From: Paenibacillus sp. PvR098
GTDB lineage: Bacteria; Bacillota; Bacilli; Paenibacillales; NBRC-103111
DNA: 64,000 bases
Assembly: GCF_017833255.1 (NCBI RefSeq)
Contig: NZ_JAFIBU010000001.1
Location: 3,166,501 to 3,230,500 of the forward strand
Direction: 5' to 3'
Part shown: positions 17,370 to 24,690 of the stretch, in pieces
Layout of the letters: each line of letters opens with the position of its first letter
Numbering within the stretch: position 1 is the first letter of the stretch
Position numbers and translations under genes: made by a program
Notes under the pieces: model-generated
What the model saw: only the letters and a program-made list of their open reading frames with translations
Told to the model about the DNA's origin: nothing
The model's database searches: none

Positions 17370-17815
17370 AGTTGTTCCTCCACCTCATTAATGATTCGGT
17401 TGGCATTTCTGGTAATCCGGTTCAGCATGACTCTAAGAAGGTCAATTTCTTCCTTCGACAAACCCTGTAAGGCCGAGTTTATGACCTCTTTTTCGACAGG
17501 CAGCAGCACCTCGTTTACCGATTTTCCTTTGTCTGTAATGAACGTTAAAAAGGATCTCCGATCGACGGCGTTCGGCCTTCTTTCGACGAGACCTTTGCGC
17601 TCCAGCTGGTCTAATATTCTTGTGATGTTAGTCTGGTCTTTTTCCGCTCTTTGGGCTAAATCCTTTTGACTAATTCCATCCTGCTCCGCCAACCGGTTCA
17701 ATACCGTCCATTGCTCTGTTGTAATGGCATAAGGCTGATAATGAAGCGAGAGCAGATGACTTAATCTGCGGCCAGCATGATTTATAATGAAACCTAAGGA
17801 ATGATCAATATTCAA
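17366..17815 (-). CDS. MarR-family transcriptional regulator
   Basis: Winged-helix repressor of 149 residues from a TTG start with GGGGAGG upstream. The recognition region ISQKDLAQRAEKDQTNITRI and wing GLVERRPNAVDRRSFLTFITDKG are typical MarR. An in-frame ATG at 17884 would run coding sequence across the promoter and operator and is rejected. First gene of marR-MFS-DMT; autoregulated, judging by a perfect palindrome at the -10. Confidence 0.92.
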   Translation of the reverse strand: MNIDHSLGFIINHAGRRLSHLLSLHYQPYAITTEQWTVLNRLAEQDGISQKDLAQRAEKDQTNITRILDQLERKGLVERRPNAVDRRSFLTFITDKGKSVNEVLLPVEKEVINSALQGLSKEEIDLLRVMLNRITRNANRIINEVEEQL

Positions 17816-17832
17816 GAATGGACCTCCCCATT

Positions 17833-17875
17833 TAATTGCTATAGCAATTATAGGTTCGGCATGTATTTCTGTCAA
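17833..17875 (-). promoter_or_regulatory. marR promoter with overlapping operator
   Basis: Consensus TTGACA (17875-17870) and TATAAT (17852-17847), 17 bases apart, on the minus strand. A perfect 18-base palindrome TAATTGCTATAGCAATTA (17833-17850) overlaps the -10, as expected for a self-repressing MarR protein. Confidence 0.85.
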
Positions 17876-17898
17876 TGAAGCCAATCCATCTTGAGCTC

Positions 17899-17923
17899 AA
17901 AAAAAATGAGCCCTTGGGCTCAT
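17899..17923 (-). terminator. Terminator after the dioxygenase gene
   Basis: ATGAGCCC / GGGCTCAT stem with a 2-base loop followed by eight T on the minus strand, 20 bases after the stop of the dioxygenase gene. Confidence 0.85.
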
Positions 17924-17944
17924 CATGTATGAGATGTATTCCAT

Positions 17945-18715
17945 TTATTCAAACTTCCAAGCGCTTAAACTGAGGTTGCCGTACTGATAGCTCCGATGCA
18001 GCAGCGTCGCCTTTTGATTGGAATCGCCGCTGCCCATCGCTAATAACAGCGGGATAAAATGCTCAGGCGTGGGAACCGCTTCTTTAGCATACGGTGCGAT
18101 TTCGTGATATCGAAATAATGATTCCACATCCCACGCGGTCAGTTTGTCTTCAAGCCATTGATCAAATTCTGCTGCCCACGGGTTGATATGGGATGCTCCC
18201 CATTCCAATCTTCGTAAGTTATGAACCGTGCCTCCGCTTCCGATGATCAATATATCCTTCTCTCGAAGTGAGGACAATGCCCTGCCGATACGGTATTGTT
18301 CAGCATTCGTCAAATGACGGTTTACGGATAGAGCGATCACCGGAATATCCGCATCCGGATAGAGCAGATGCAGGACGACCCAAGCGCCATGATCCAAGCC
18401 CCGAACGGGATCGATTCCCGCCGGGATATTCTCCTTTTGGAATAAAGCTTGAACTTCGCTCGCGAGGGCCAGATCACCGGGAGCAGGATATTGCATTTGA
18501 TACAGCTCATTCTGGAAACCGGAAAAATCATAGATCGTTTCGTACGCCGCTGACCCGGACACCTGTAGTTCCCCGCTCTCCCAGTGAGCGGAGAATAAAA
18601 CGATGGCTTTAGGCTTGGGAAGCTGGGAAGCCAACTCCTTCAAAAAGGTGGTATATGGGTTATTCTCTAATGCAAGCGACGGGGCGCCATGGCCAATAAA
18701 AAAGGATGGTAGCAT
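17945..18715 (-). CDS. DODA/LigB-family extradiol ring-cleavage dioxygenase
   Basis: 256-residue protein of the class III extradiol dioxygenase family (4,5-DOPA dioxygenase / YgiD type), cytoplasmic. FFIGHGAPSLALENNPY at the N-terminus and LFSAHWES carry metal-binding His residues, and LDHGAWVVLHLLYPDADIPV holds the active-site His. It follows an alpha/beta-hydrolase gene by 13 bases and is expressed with it. Together with the MarR-MFS operon this suggests a response to catechols or quinones; the true substrate is unknown. Confidence 0.9.
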   Translation of the reverse strand: MLPSFFIGHGAPSLALENNPYTTFLKELASQLPKPKAIVLFSAHWESGELQVSGSAAYETIYDFSGFQNELYQMQYPAPGDLALASEVQALFQKENIPAGIDPVRGLDHGAWVVLHLLYPDADIPVIALSVNRHLTNAEQYRIGRALSSLREKDILIIGSGGTVHNLRRLEWGASHINPWAAEFDQWLEDKLTAWDVESLFRYHEIAPYAKEAVPTPEHFIPLLLAMGSGDSNQKATLLHRSYQYGNLSLSAWKFE

Positions 18716-18728
18716 AGCAAAAGCTCCT

Positions 18729-19382
18729 TTATGATGTTATAGTCATCGCATTCTGCTGCAGCCAAATGGTAAAGTCTCTTTTGTTCTCAAGGGTCACTTC
18801 ATGGCCGGCTGCATAAGTTCTGTAGGTGACATGATCGGATACTTGACGGAGATAGTCATGGTTGTCATCACCAAGCTGCCTCGGAAAAATGGGGTCAAAT
18901 TCGCCATGAGATATAAAGACGGACAACTTTTTTACCGTTTGAATCGGATACTCGTTTTTCACAAATGATGGAATATATCCATTCAAGGCCACGATTCCTT
19001 TGATTTGTTCTCCCATGACGAGGGCCAGCGACATCGACAGAATGGCCCCCTGACTAAAGCCGAGAAGATAGCGGCGAGCAGGATCAATAGCGTATTTATT
19101 CGTAGCATAACCCATAAATTGCTCCAACCGCTGTACCGCTTGATCGAAGAGTTCGCGAATCGGATTGCCGATGCTTTTAATATGGAAATAAGCATACCCA
19201 CTCCCCAAGGGGAGGTCACCACGAATGCTGATCACGATAAAATCTTCTTTTAAACCATCAAGTAAAGGAATCATATTTAGTTCATTAGACCCTTTCCCAT
19301 GCATGGCGAAAATGACCGGATACTTCGTTACAGGGTTATAGCCCTGGGGCAATATAACCTCATATTTATAGTGTGCAGACAT
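18729..19382 (-). CDS. Alpha/beta-hydrolase (carboxylesterase/phospholipase type)
   Basis: 217-residue esterase. The oxyanion region AMHGKGSNELNMIPL, nucleophile GFSQGAIL (Ser), acid in HGEFDPIFP (Asp) and final His in AAGHEV make a complete catalytic triad. The ATG at 19382 has AAGGAAGG upstream and removes an unlikely N-terminal extension. It resembles MhqD-type esterases that act beside ring-cleavage dioxygenases in quinone resistance, and here the next gene is an extradiol dioxygenase. Divergent from an XRE-cupin regulator. Confidence 0.85.
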   Translation of the reverse strand: MSAHYKYEVILPQGYNPVTKYPVIFAMHGKGSNELNMIPLLDGLKEDFIVISIRGDLPLGSGYAYFHIKSIGNPIRELFDQAVQRLEQFMGYATNKYAIDPARRYLLGFSQGAILSMSLALVMGEQIKGIVALNGYIPSFVKNEYPIQTVKKLSVFISHGEFDPIFPRQLGDDNHDYLRQVSDHVTYRTYAAGHEVTLENKRDFTIWLQQNAMTITS

Positions 19383-19546
19383 CGGAATCCTTCCTTTACT
19401 TAGGATATTTAAGGAATTGGTATTCTTATACAAAACTTTAGTTCATATTTGTTAACTTAAAAATACCATCCCACGTTTGTACTGTCAATCATTTGTTTGG
19501 TAATATGAATAATATATATTTAACAATAAACCAAGGGGCGTTCCGT

Positions 19547-20095
19547 ATGGATATTGGAGCTACAATTCGTGCAATACGTAAAAGAAAAAAACTGACCATT
19601 CCGCAGCTGTGCGAAGGAACCGGACTTTCCAAGGGTTTTATCAGTAATGTGGAAAATAATAAAACCTCCCCTTCCATTGCTACTTTAGAGAGCATTGCTG
19701 CTTTTCTCAAAGTTCCTCTCCCTTATTTACTGCTGCAAAAAGATGAACGTATGCACGTGACCCGGAAAGAAGAAAGGGAGCGGACTACCACAGGCAAAGA
19801 AAAATTAAACGTAGAACTTCTCTCTGCCAAAGCAGGCCTGCGCATGATGATCGTGGAGTTTCCTCTGGGAGCCACAACCGGGGACAACCCCCATGCTCAT
19901 GAAGGAGAGGAGTGCCATTTCGTTTTAAAGGGAACAATCTTAGCAGAGCAGGGAGAAGATCAGGCGGTGCTGGAAGAAGGAGATTCCTTCAGCTGGAATG
20001 CCAGTGTTCCCCATAAAGTAACCAATATCGGAGAAGACCCCGCCCTTGTGCTAATCTCAGTTTATAGAGAGGCTCACTCCGATGATATGATGTAA
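19547..20095 (+). CDS. XRE-family regulator with C-terminal cupin
   Basis: 182 residues. HTH at about 7-62 (IRAIRKRKKLTIPQLCEGTG, then SKGFISNVENNKTSPSIATL) and a small cupin at about 110-175 (HAHEGEECHFVLKGTI with metal-ligand His/Glu). The ATG at 19547 follows AAGGGG by 8 bases and matches family starts. Divergently placed from the esterase-dioxygenase genes across a 164-base gap, so it is a candidate repressor of them that responds to a small molecule bound by the cupin. Confidence 0.92.
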   Translation: MDIGATIRAIRKRKKLTIPQLCEGTGLSKGFISNVENNKTSPSIATLESIAAFLKVPLPYLLLQKDERMHVTRKEERERTTTGKEKLNVELLSAKAGLRMMIVEFPLGATTGDNPHAHEGEECHFVLKGTILAEQGEDQAVLEEGDSFSWNASVPHKVTNIGEDPALVLISVYREAHSDDMM

Positions 20096-20112
20096 CGCAA
20101 GCTCAACGTATA

Positions 20113-20140
20113 TTGACACATCGAGGTTTCAAGATATAAT
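20113..20140 (+). promoter_or_regulatory. Promoter of the arsR-type gene
   Basis: TTGACA (20113-20118) and TATAAT (20135-20140) with 16 bases between. The likely start codon at 20148 lies 8 bases after the -10, so transcription should begin at or next to the ATG, giving a leaderless mRNA. Confidence 0.75.
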
Positions 20141-20147
20141 GAGAGGC

Positions 20148-20450
20148 ATGAACCCAATACTCGTTTTTAAAGCACTGTCGAACGAAACACGTCTGCAAAT
20201 TCTCCAATGGTTGAAGGAGCCTGACAAACACTTTCCCTTGCAAGAAGGCGGTGACAATAAGAAAATCGGGGTTTGTGTCGGTCACATTCAAGAAAAGGCC
20301 GGCTTATCGCAATCGACGGTTTCCCAGTACCTGTTGATGCTTCAGAGAGCGGGTCTGCTGGAGGCGACTCGTCACGGCCAATGGACATACTACAGACGAA
20401 ACGAACCGGCTCTTCAAGAGCTGGCCGGTTATATCAAGGACCAGCTATAG
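20148..20450 (+). CDS. ArsR-family winged-helix regulator
   Basis: 100 residues. FKALSNETRLQILQWLKEP at the N-terminus, the recognition helix AGLSQSTVSQYLLMLQRAGL and wing ATRHGQWTYYRRNE define the family. Only one Cys is visible in the sensory region (GVCVGHIQ), so classic metal-thiolate sensing is not evident. No Shine-Dalgarno precedes the ATG at 20148, and the -10 box ends 8 bases before it: a leaderless start. It probably regulates the luciferase-like gene downstream, where an inverted repeat precedes the start. Confidence 0.88.
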   Translation: MNPILVFKALSNETRLQILQWLKEPDKHFPLQEGGDNKKIGVCVGHIQEKAGLSQSTVSQYLLMLQRAGLLEATRHGQWTYYRRNEPALQELAGYIKDQL

Positions 20451-20518
20451 CATAGCTTCCCAAGATACATGGCTGAGTTTTCTTGCCTCATTGGAAATTC
20501 ATCCATGTTTTATCGCGG

Positions 20519-20548
20519 TTGGTATATCTAAAAAATTAGATATACCAA
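20519..20548. promoter_or_regulatory. Inverted repeat upstream of the LLM gene
   Basis: TTGGTATATCTAA and TTAGATATACCAA, perfect 13-bp arms with a 4-base spacer. No T tract follows, so an operator is more likely than a terminator. The upstream ArsR protein is the obvious candidate to bind it. Confidence 0.55.
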
Positions 20549-20648
20549 TAAATAAATTTAACTACTGGGAAATCGATATACAGTAAATAATAAAAAACTG
20601 GAACTCTTCATAAATGAAGTTACATTCCAGCCGGAAGGGGAATCTGCA

Positions 20649-21680
20649 ATGTCAGAAAGCAGCAATGCACCTAAACGAATTCGAGAAATTCCCATTTCTA
20701 TTTTGGATCTTGCACCCATTGTCGTAGGCAGCACGGCGGCAAAATCTTTTAAAAATACACTCGACCTTGCACGTCATGCCGAGAAATGGGGCTATCACCG
20801 TTACTGGCTTGCAGAGCATCACAACATGACAGGGATCGCCAGCTCAGCCACATCGCTTGTCATTGGACATGTCGCTGCCGGTACGGAAAAAATCCGGGTG
20901 GGCTCCGGCGGAATCATGCTGCCCAATCATGCGCCCTTGGTGATTGCCGAGCAGTTCGGAACTTTAGAATCCTTATTCCCGGGCCGTATTGATCTTGGAT
21001 TAGGAAGAGCACCGGGATCAGACCAGCCGGCAGCCCGTGCCCTGCGACGTGGTTTGGGGAGCGACGGCCATGATTTTCCTGAACAGTTAAGCGAGCTTCG
21101 GGCTTACTTGAATCCGTCTATGGGATCACGCCCGATGGGGGTAAGAGCCGTCCCGGGTGAGGGCTTGAATATCCCGATCTGGCTTCTGGGCTCCAGCGGC
21201 TTTAGTGCGCAGTTAGCGGGCCAGCTTGGTCTTCCCTTCGCTTTCGCCAGCCATTTCGCACCGGATTATATCCTGCAAGCGTTGGAGCTGTACCGCAGCA
21301 ACTTCCGTCCTTCAGAAGCGCTGGATAAGCCTTACGCCATGATCGGCATGAACGTTATTGCAGCCGATACCGTTGAAGAGGCTAAGAAGCTGGCCACTTC
21401 GCAGGAACAGCAGTTTCTTAACCTCATCCGCGGTCGTCCCGGCCAGCTAAATCCACCGGTCGATAGCATGGATTCTCTGTGGGGCGCCCATGAGAAAGCG
21501 ATGGTTCAAAAACAGCTGAGCTTTACTGTTGCCGGGAATCAAGAGATGCTGCGGGAGCAATTAGAAGTTTATCTTGAACAAACACAAGCCGACGAATTGA
21601 TTGTGACGGCCCAAATCTATGATCATCAAGCCCGATTGCGATCCTATGAAATTCTGGCAGAGGTTATGAACGGCAAGTAA
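20649..21680 (+). CDS. LLM-class flavin-dependent oxidoreductase (MsnO8 type)
   Basis: Luciferase-like monooxygenase family, 343 residues, TIM-barrel enzyme using reduced FMN supplied by another protein. [12 protein letters not shown] near the N-terminus, [20 protein letters not shown] and [14 protein letters not shown] are characteristic. AAGGGG lies 8 bases before the ATG. It stands alone between an ArsR gene and a strong terminator. Substrate unknown. Although LuxC and LuxE homologues occur 14 kb away, nothing connects them: this is not LuxA or LuxB. Confidence 0.92.
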   Translation: MSESSNAPKRIREIPISILDLAPIVVGSTAAKSFKNTLDLARHAEKWGYHRYWLAEHHNMTGIASSATSLVIGHVAAGTEKIRVGSGGIMLPNHAPLVIAEQFGTLESLFPGRIDLGLGRAPGSDQPAARALRRGLGSDGHDFPEQLSELRAYLNPSMGSRPMGVRAVPGEGLNIPIWLLGSSGFSAQLAGQLGLPFAFASHFAPDYILQALELYRSNFRPSEALDKPYAMIGMNVIAADTVEEAKKLATSQEQQFLNLIRGRPGQLNPPVDSMDSLWGAHEKAMVQKQLSFTVAGNQEMLREQLEVYLEQTQADELIVTAQIYDHQARLRSYEILAEVMNGK

Positions 21681-21703
21681 ATCACCTTGGGCAACCAGAT
21701 AAA

Positions 21704-21755
21704 CATCATAGCAAAAAGAGAGGTAGCGCTGCGCACCTCTCTTTTTGCTATGATG
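21704..21755. terminator. Strong bidirectional terminator after the LLM gene
   Basis: Perfect 21-bp inverted repeat (CATCATAGCAAAAAGAGAGG and one more base, with its complement) around a 10-base loop. It ends exactly where the recognisable remnant of an ArsR-like gene on the other strand begins. Confidence 0.8.
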
Positions 21756-21880
21756 CTTGGACACGGCCGTCCGACTCATCGGAAAGTATCCGCTGATGAC
21801 GGTCACAGGCAGCTCCTGATCGACAAGCAATTGGAGCAGCTGCCGGCGGTCGGATCAGCGATGGCTTGAAAAACATCATG
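21756..21880 (-). pseudogene. Truncated, frameshifted ArsR-family regulator remnant
   Basis: On the minus strand one frame reads DVFQAIADPT and, after one missing base, the next frame reads RRQLLQLLVDQELPVTVISG and then YFPMSRTAVSKHH. Together these are the N-terminal half of an ArsR-family regulator of the type paired with SRPBCC genes. The C-terminal half is missing: similarity stops at the edge of the LLM terminator. It lies directly downstream of the SRPBCC/AHSA1 gene, whose usual partner it would be. Seen by translating both frames; the frameshift could be a sequencing error, but the truncation could not. Confidence 0.75.
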
Positions 21881-21902
21881 CTTTGGTGAAGGGGCCGCCA
21901 TA

Positions 21903-22328
21903 TTAAGCCTCGACGTACTCGCTCAGCGTCTTGAGAAGGCCAACCCAGCCATTGTCCATCCGTTCGCGAATCATCGCGTGTGTTTGCCCGAATTCGGTTG
22001 CCTTGTCCGCATCCCAGCCGGAATGGATCAGCGTAAACTCGGTTTGATTACCCTTCTCCATTAATTCGAAGGTGAGGGTCCAATCTTTGCCCCACTTGAA
22101 AGAAAGACGGTGAGGCGGATCGATTTCAGTTACTGTGCAAGGAGACTTCCCGAATGCACCTGCTTCCAGGTGAAACTCATGTCCGACTACAGGCTGAAAA
22201 TCATTAGGCATGAACCATGCCGAGATTCCCTCCGATGTCGCCACGGCGTCCCACACTTTTTGAATCGGGGCGTTCAACAGCTGCATCTTACGGATGTCCG
22301 GCAATGTATTTTGATTTTTACTTTCCAT
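21903..22328 (-). CDS. SRPBCC/AHSA1-domain protein
   Basis: 141-residue START-like hydrophobic-pocket protein of the activator-of-Hsp90-ATPase-like family. It starts near APIQKVWDAVATSEGISAWF and ends with a WVGLLKTLSEYVEA helix, as in the YndB/CalC-type group. GGAGG lies 7 bases before the ATG at 22328. Its exact role is unknown; relatives are usually co-transcribed with an ArsR regulator, here reduced to a remnant downstream. Confidence 0.88.
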   Translation of the reverse strand: MESKNQNTLPDIRKMQLLNAPIQKVWDAVATSEGISAWFMPNDFQPVVGHEFHLEAGAFGKSPCTVTEIDPPHRLSFKWGKDWTLTFELMEKGNQTEFTLIHSGWDADKATEFGQTHAMIRERMDNGWVGLLKTLSEYVEA

Positions 22329-22415
22329 AGACTTACCTCCAGGTTCATTGATGAATAACTCCGCATTATATTTTGTGACCACATTTCCCAAACTATCCTA
22401 TTTGTCATCGGATTT

Positions 22416-22466
22416 ATGAAACCAAATGGTTTATGCATTAGATGCTACGACACCATTTGGTTTCAT
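22416..22466 (-). promoter_or_regulatory. Paired operators upstream of the AHSA1-domain gene
   Basis: ATGAAACCAAATGGT (22416-22430) and ACCATTTGGTTTCAT (22452-22466) are perfect inverse copies, each containing AACC-N4-GGTT. A minus-strand TTGACA (22472-22467) abuts the distal copy. AACC-N4-GGTT sites are typical of ArsR proteins linked to SRPBCC genes, yet the local ArsR is broken. Confidence 0.6.
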
Positions 22467-22564
22467 GTCAAGACTCTAGGTATTTGTCACATCCTTTCCC
22501 CCATTGCATATTATTTTTGTATACTCAATCATCACCTGAACATTCATGACATGGAGGGATACAA

Positions 22565-23638
22565 ATGAGCAAGCTCACTGTAATGGGGATAGACCATGGG
22601 AACGGGTATTTTAAAGGATACAGCAATGATGTCAAAGGATTAGTGCTTCCAAGTGGATTTCTTACGAAAGATAGTGTGAAAAGGGAGGACTCCACGGGAG
22701 TAGGCGATATCAAATACAGTGAGTTTGAGTCCAGTCTATACGAGGGAGAACGTTATATGTGGGGCCATGCGGTGAATTTAGCCAAAGGCAAGTTCCTTTC
22801 CACCTATACAAGCGAAGACCGATATGCTCAAAAATATTACAAGTTATTAAGTCAATTTGGCTTGGCCAGCCTGATCCAAGAGGAAGAAGGAGCATTTGAC
22901 GTTTTTCTTGTCACCGGTTGTCCTTCGCGGGAAAAGGGTACAAAGCGGGAGGAGGAACTCGCTCGTATATTCAAGGGCAGACACAGTGTCCTAATGAATG
23001 ATCGTCTTAAAGTCATTAACGTAAAGGAATGCAAAATTTTGCCTCAGCCGCTGGGGAGTATCCTGGACTTATACATTGATGACGAGGGACATATCGACCG
23101 ACAAGAGATCGGAACTTCTTATATCGGCATTGTAGATATCGGTTCCGGTACGACAGATTGTGACGGAATTGATTCGTTAAGAGCCATCCCGGAGGATCGT
23201 CATACGATTCCGGTAGGGCTTCATGAAATATATCAACGCCTTGCGGATTTCATCAATTCCGAGAACCCGGATGCTTATGCGACACCTAAAAGCGTAGAGA
23301 TCCAATTCGATTGTGATGATTACCAAGTCTCAAAACGTCTTACCATCCCTATTAAAGAGGTTAAGGAAACCATAGTCCGTGAAACGGCGGAATATATCAT
23401 TAATGAGCTTCAAATCCGTTGGAGAAACCGCAGCAAGTTTGACATGGTTATTTTGACGGGCGGCGGTGTCAAAGTCATGGAACCTTGGTTCAAAACATTT
23501 ATTAAAGACATCACCGTTATCGAGGATTATCAAATAGCCAACGCCAGAGGATTCCTGAAATTCGGTTTATTGCTTTCTAAAAATCATGATGACGCCGAAG
23601 AACGCCTGAACCGGCAGGCCGTCCTAATCAGGAGCTGA
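22565..23638 (+). CDS. ParM/Alp-like actin-family ATPase (pair 1)
   Basis: 357-residue actin-like protein of the ParM/StbA type. The three nucleotide-site motifs are present: phosphate-1 MGIDHGNGYFKGY, phosphate-2 GIVDIGSGTTDCDGI and adenosine VILTGGGVKVM. Such proteins polymerise into filaments that separate plasmid copies or move phage DNA. GGAGG lies 8 bases before the ATG. A small gene follows 5 bases later and is the expected DNA-binding or adaptor partner. Chromosomal context without replication genes suggests a relic of an integrated plasmid or phage, or a recruited filament system. Confidence 0.88.
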   Translation: MSKLTVMGIDHGNGYFKGYSNDVKGLVLPSGFLTKDSVKREDSTGVGDIKYSEFESSLYEGERYMWGHAVNLAKGKFLSTYTSEDRYAQKYYKLLSQFGLASLIQEEEGAFDVFLVTGCPSREKGTKREEELARIFKGRHSVLMNDRLKVINVKECKILPQPLGSILDLYIDDEGHIDRQEIGTSYIGIVDIGSGTTDCDGIDSLRAIPEDRHTIPVGLHEIYQRLADFINSENPDAYATPKSVEIQFDCDDYQVSKRLTIPIKEVKETIVRETAEYIINELQIRWRNRSKFDMVILTGGGVKVMEPWFKTFIKDITVIEDYQIANARGFLKFGLLLSKNHDDAEERLNRQAVLIRS

Positions 23639-23643
23639 TATAC

Positions 23644-24075
23644 GTGAAGAAAGCTGGATCCATTGTTTTTCAATTAAACTCCAGTGACTTCGAAAGCAAA
23701 GGCAAAGCGGATCGTTTGTTGACATTTTATAAACAACTGCTGAGAAACCGTCGTCTGGCTCGATTCTGCAAAGAGGCTTTTATCGAAAAAGCCGATCGTC
23801 ATCTGAGTGGGTTAGAGGAACAGTACACCCTGCTCCATAGCCACATTAAATCAAAGGGCTTGGATTATATCCTGGATGCCATACGAGAGAAAGAAACACG
23901 AACGTCGTCCGTTGTAGATGAGGAAGATTTCGAAAAGGCAGTCCAACAGATCCTCCAAGCTCTTTTGAGGGAGTTTCACAACGAGCATCACACGCCTATT
24001 TCCCTCGATCCCCAAGAACCCATCCCTTTACCAAAACCAAAACCGGATATGGTCAAATTAATGGCTTTACTGTAA
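23644..24075 (+). CDS. Partner protein of actin-like ATPase (pair 1)
   Basis: 143 residues, charged and helical, no recognised domain. GTG start with GGAG upstream, 5 bases after the ParM-like gene, so translationally coupled. The C-terminus is proline-rich ([18 protein letters not shown]), suggesting a flexible tail. By position it corresponds to ParR/AlfB-type adaptors, but sequence similarity is not evident by eye. Confidence 0.7.
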   Translation: MKKAGSIVFQLNSSDFESKGKADRLLTFYKQLLRNRRLARFCKEAFIEKADRHLSGLEEQYTLLHSHIKSKGLDYILDAIREKETRTSSVVDEEDFEKAVQQILQALLREFHNEHHTPISLDPQEPIPLPKPKPDMVKLMALL

Positions 24076-24103
24076 TGGATGAAACCACTTGCCGCTGCGT
24101 AGA

Positions 24104-24236
24104 GTAGGGTGTCCGTGCCACGAGATAAACACCGGCGGCAACCATCGTAGCAGCATGAATCAGAGCACTGATCGGCGTCGGACCTTCCATAGCATCCGGC
24201 AGCCACGTGTGCAGCGGAAATTGCCCAGATTTCCCG
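24104..24236 (-). pseudogene. nuoL: Fragment of NADH-quinone oxidoreductase subunit L
   Basis: On the minus strand a continuous frame reads [18 protein letters not shown] followed by [20 protein letters not shown] and VARTP. This is the highly conserved proton-channel segment of NuoL ([31 protein letters not shown]). Only about 44 residues remain, with no start, stop or neighbours of a nuo operon. It is a recombination scar abutting a chemotaxis-receptor fragment on the other strand. Confidence 0.85.
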
Positions 24237-24503
24237 ATCGCGCAACATTCGGTTAATGACGTAACCGTACAAATGCAAGATGTTTATGAAGCTGCTCAAC
24301 ACATGATGGCACCCATTGATCAAATTGCTTCTAGCATAAATCAAATCGCTCATATTTCTATGGAAAACGCATCTAAAACCCAGCAAGTTTCCGTTTCCGT
24401 GGACAACCAGTCTTCTTCGTCTGAGGAAATCAATGCATCTGCCGCGTCATTGGCCAAGATGGCCGAGGAGCTTCAGGAAATAGTTCAGAAATTTAAAATT
24501 TAA
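24237..24503 (+). pseudogene. C-terminal fragment of a methyl-accepting chemotaxis protein
   Basis: About 85 residues from [18 protein letters not shown] to the stop, ending KMAEELQEIVQKFKI, the usual end of Firmicute chemotaxis receptors. The heptad pattern and the SSSSEEINASAASLAKMAEE segment fit the C-terminal part of the signalling domain. The sensor domain, membrane spans and hairpin tip are missing. Followed by its own terminator. Confidence 0.85.
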
Positions 24504-24539
24504 TTTGGGTCGTATATGGGTTTTCTTGAAATAATAAAA

Positions 24540-24580
24540 AACAGGCTCGCACTTCATACAACGAGCCTGTTTTTTTTTGC
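24540..24580 (+). terminator. Terminator of the receptor fragment
   Basis: ACAGGCTCG / CGAGCCTGT stem with a 12-base loop, then a run of nine T. Confidence 0.9.
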
Positions 24581-24690
24581 CCCAATCTGCCTGTGATATG
24601 GATTGCTGATATTGTCCGTATTGAATCCTAGTACTAGTTGGGCTACAATGATTGTATGAAATTGCAACACACCGCATTTGGAGGTCCCCT

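Noticed and set aside
20598-20630. Hairpin CTGGAA...TTCCAG before the LLM gene considered as a riboswitch
   Set aside because: Only a short stem-loop with no conserved aptamer elements; could be part of the leader but nothing more can be claimed.
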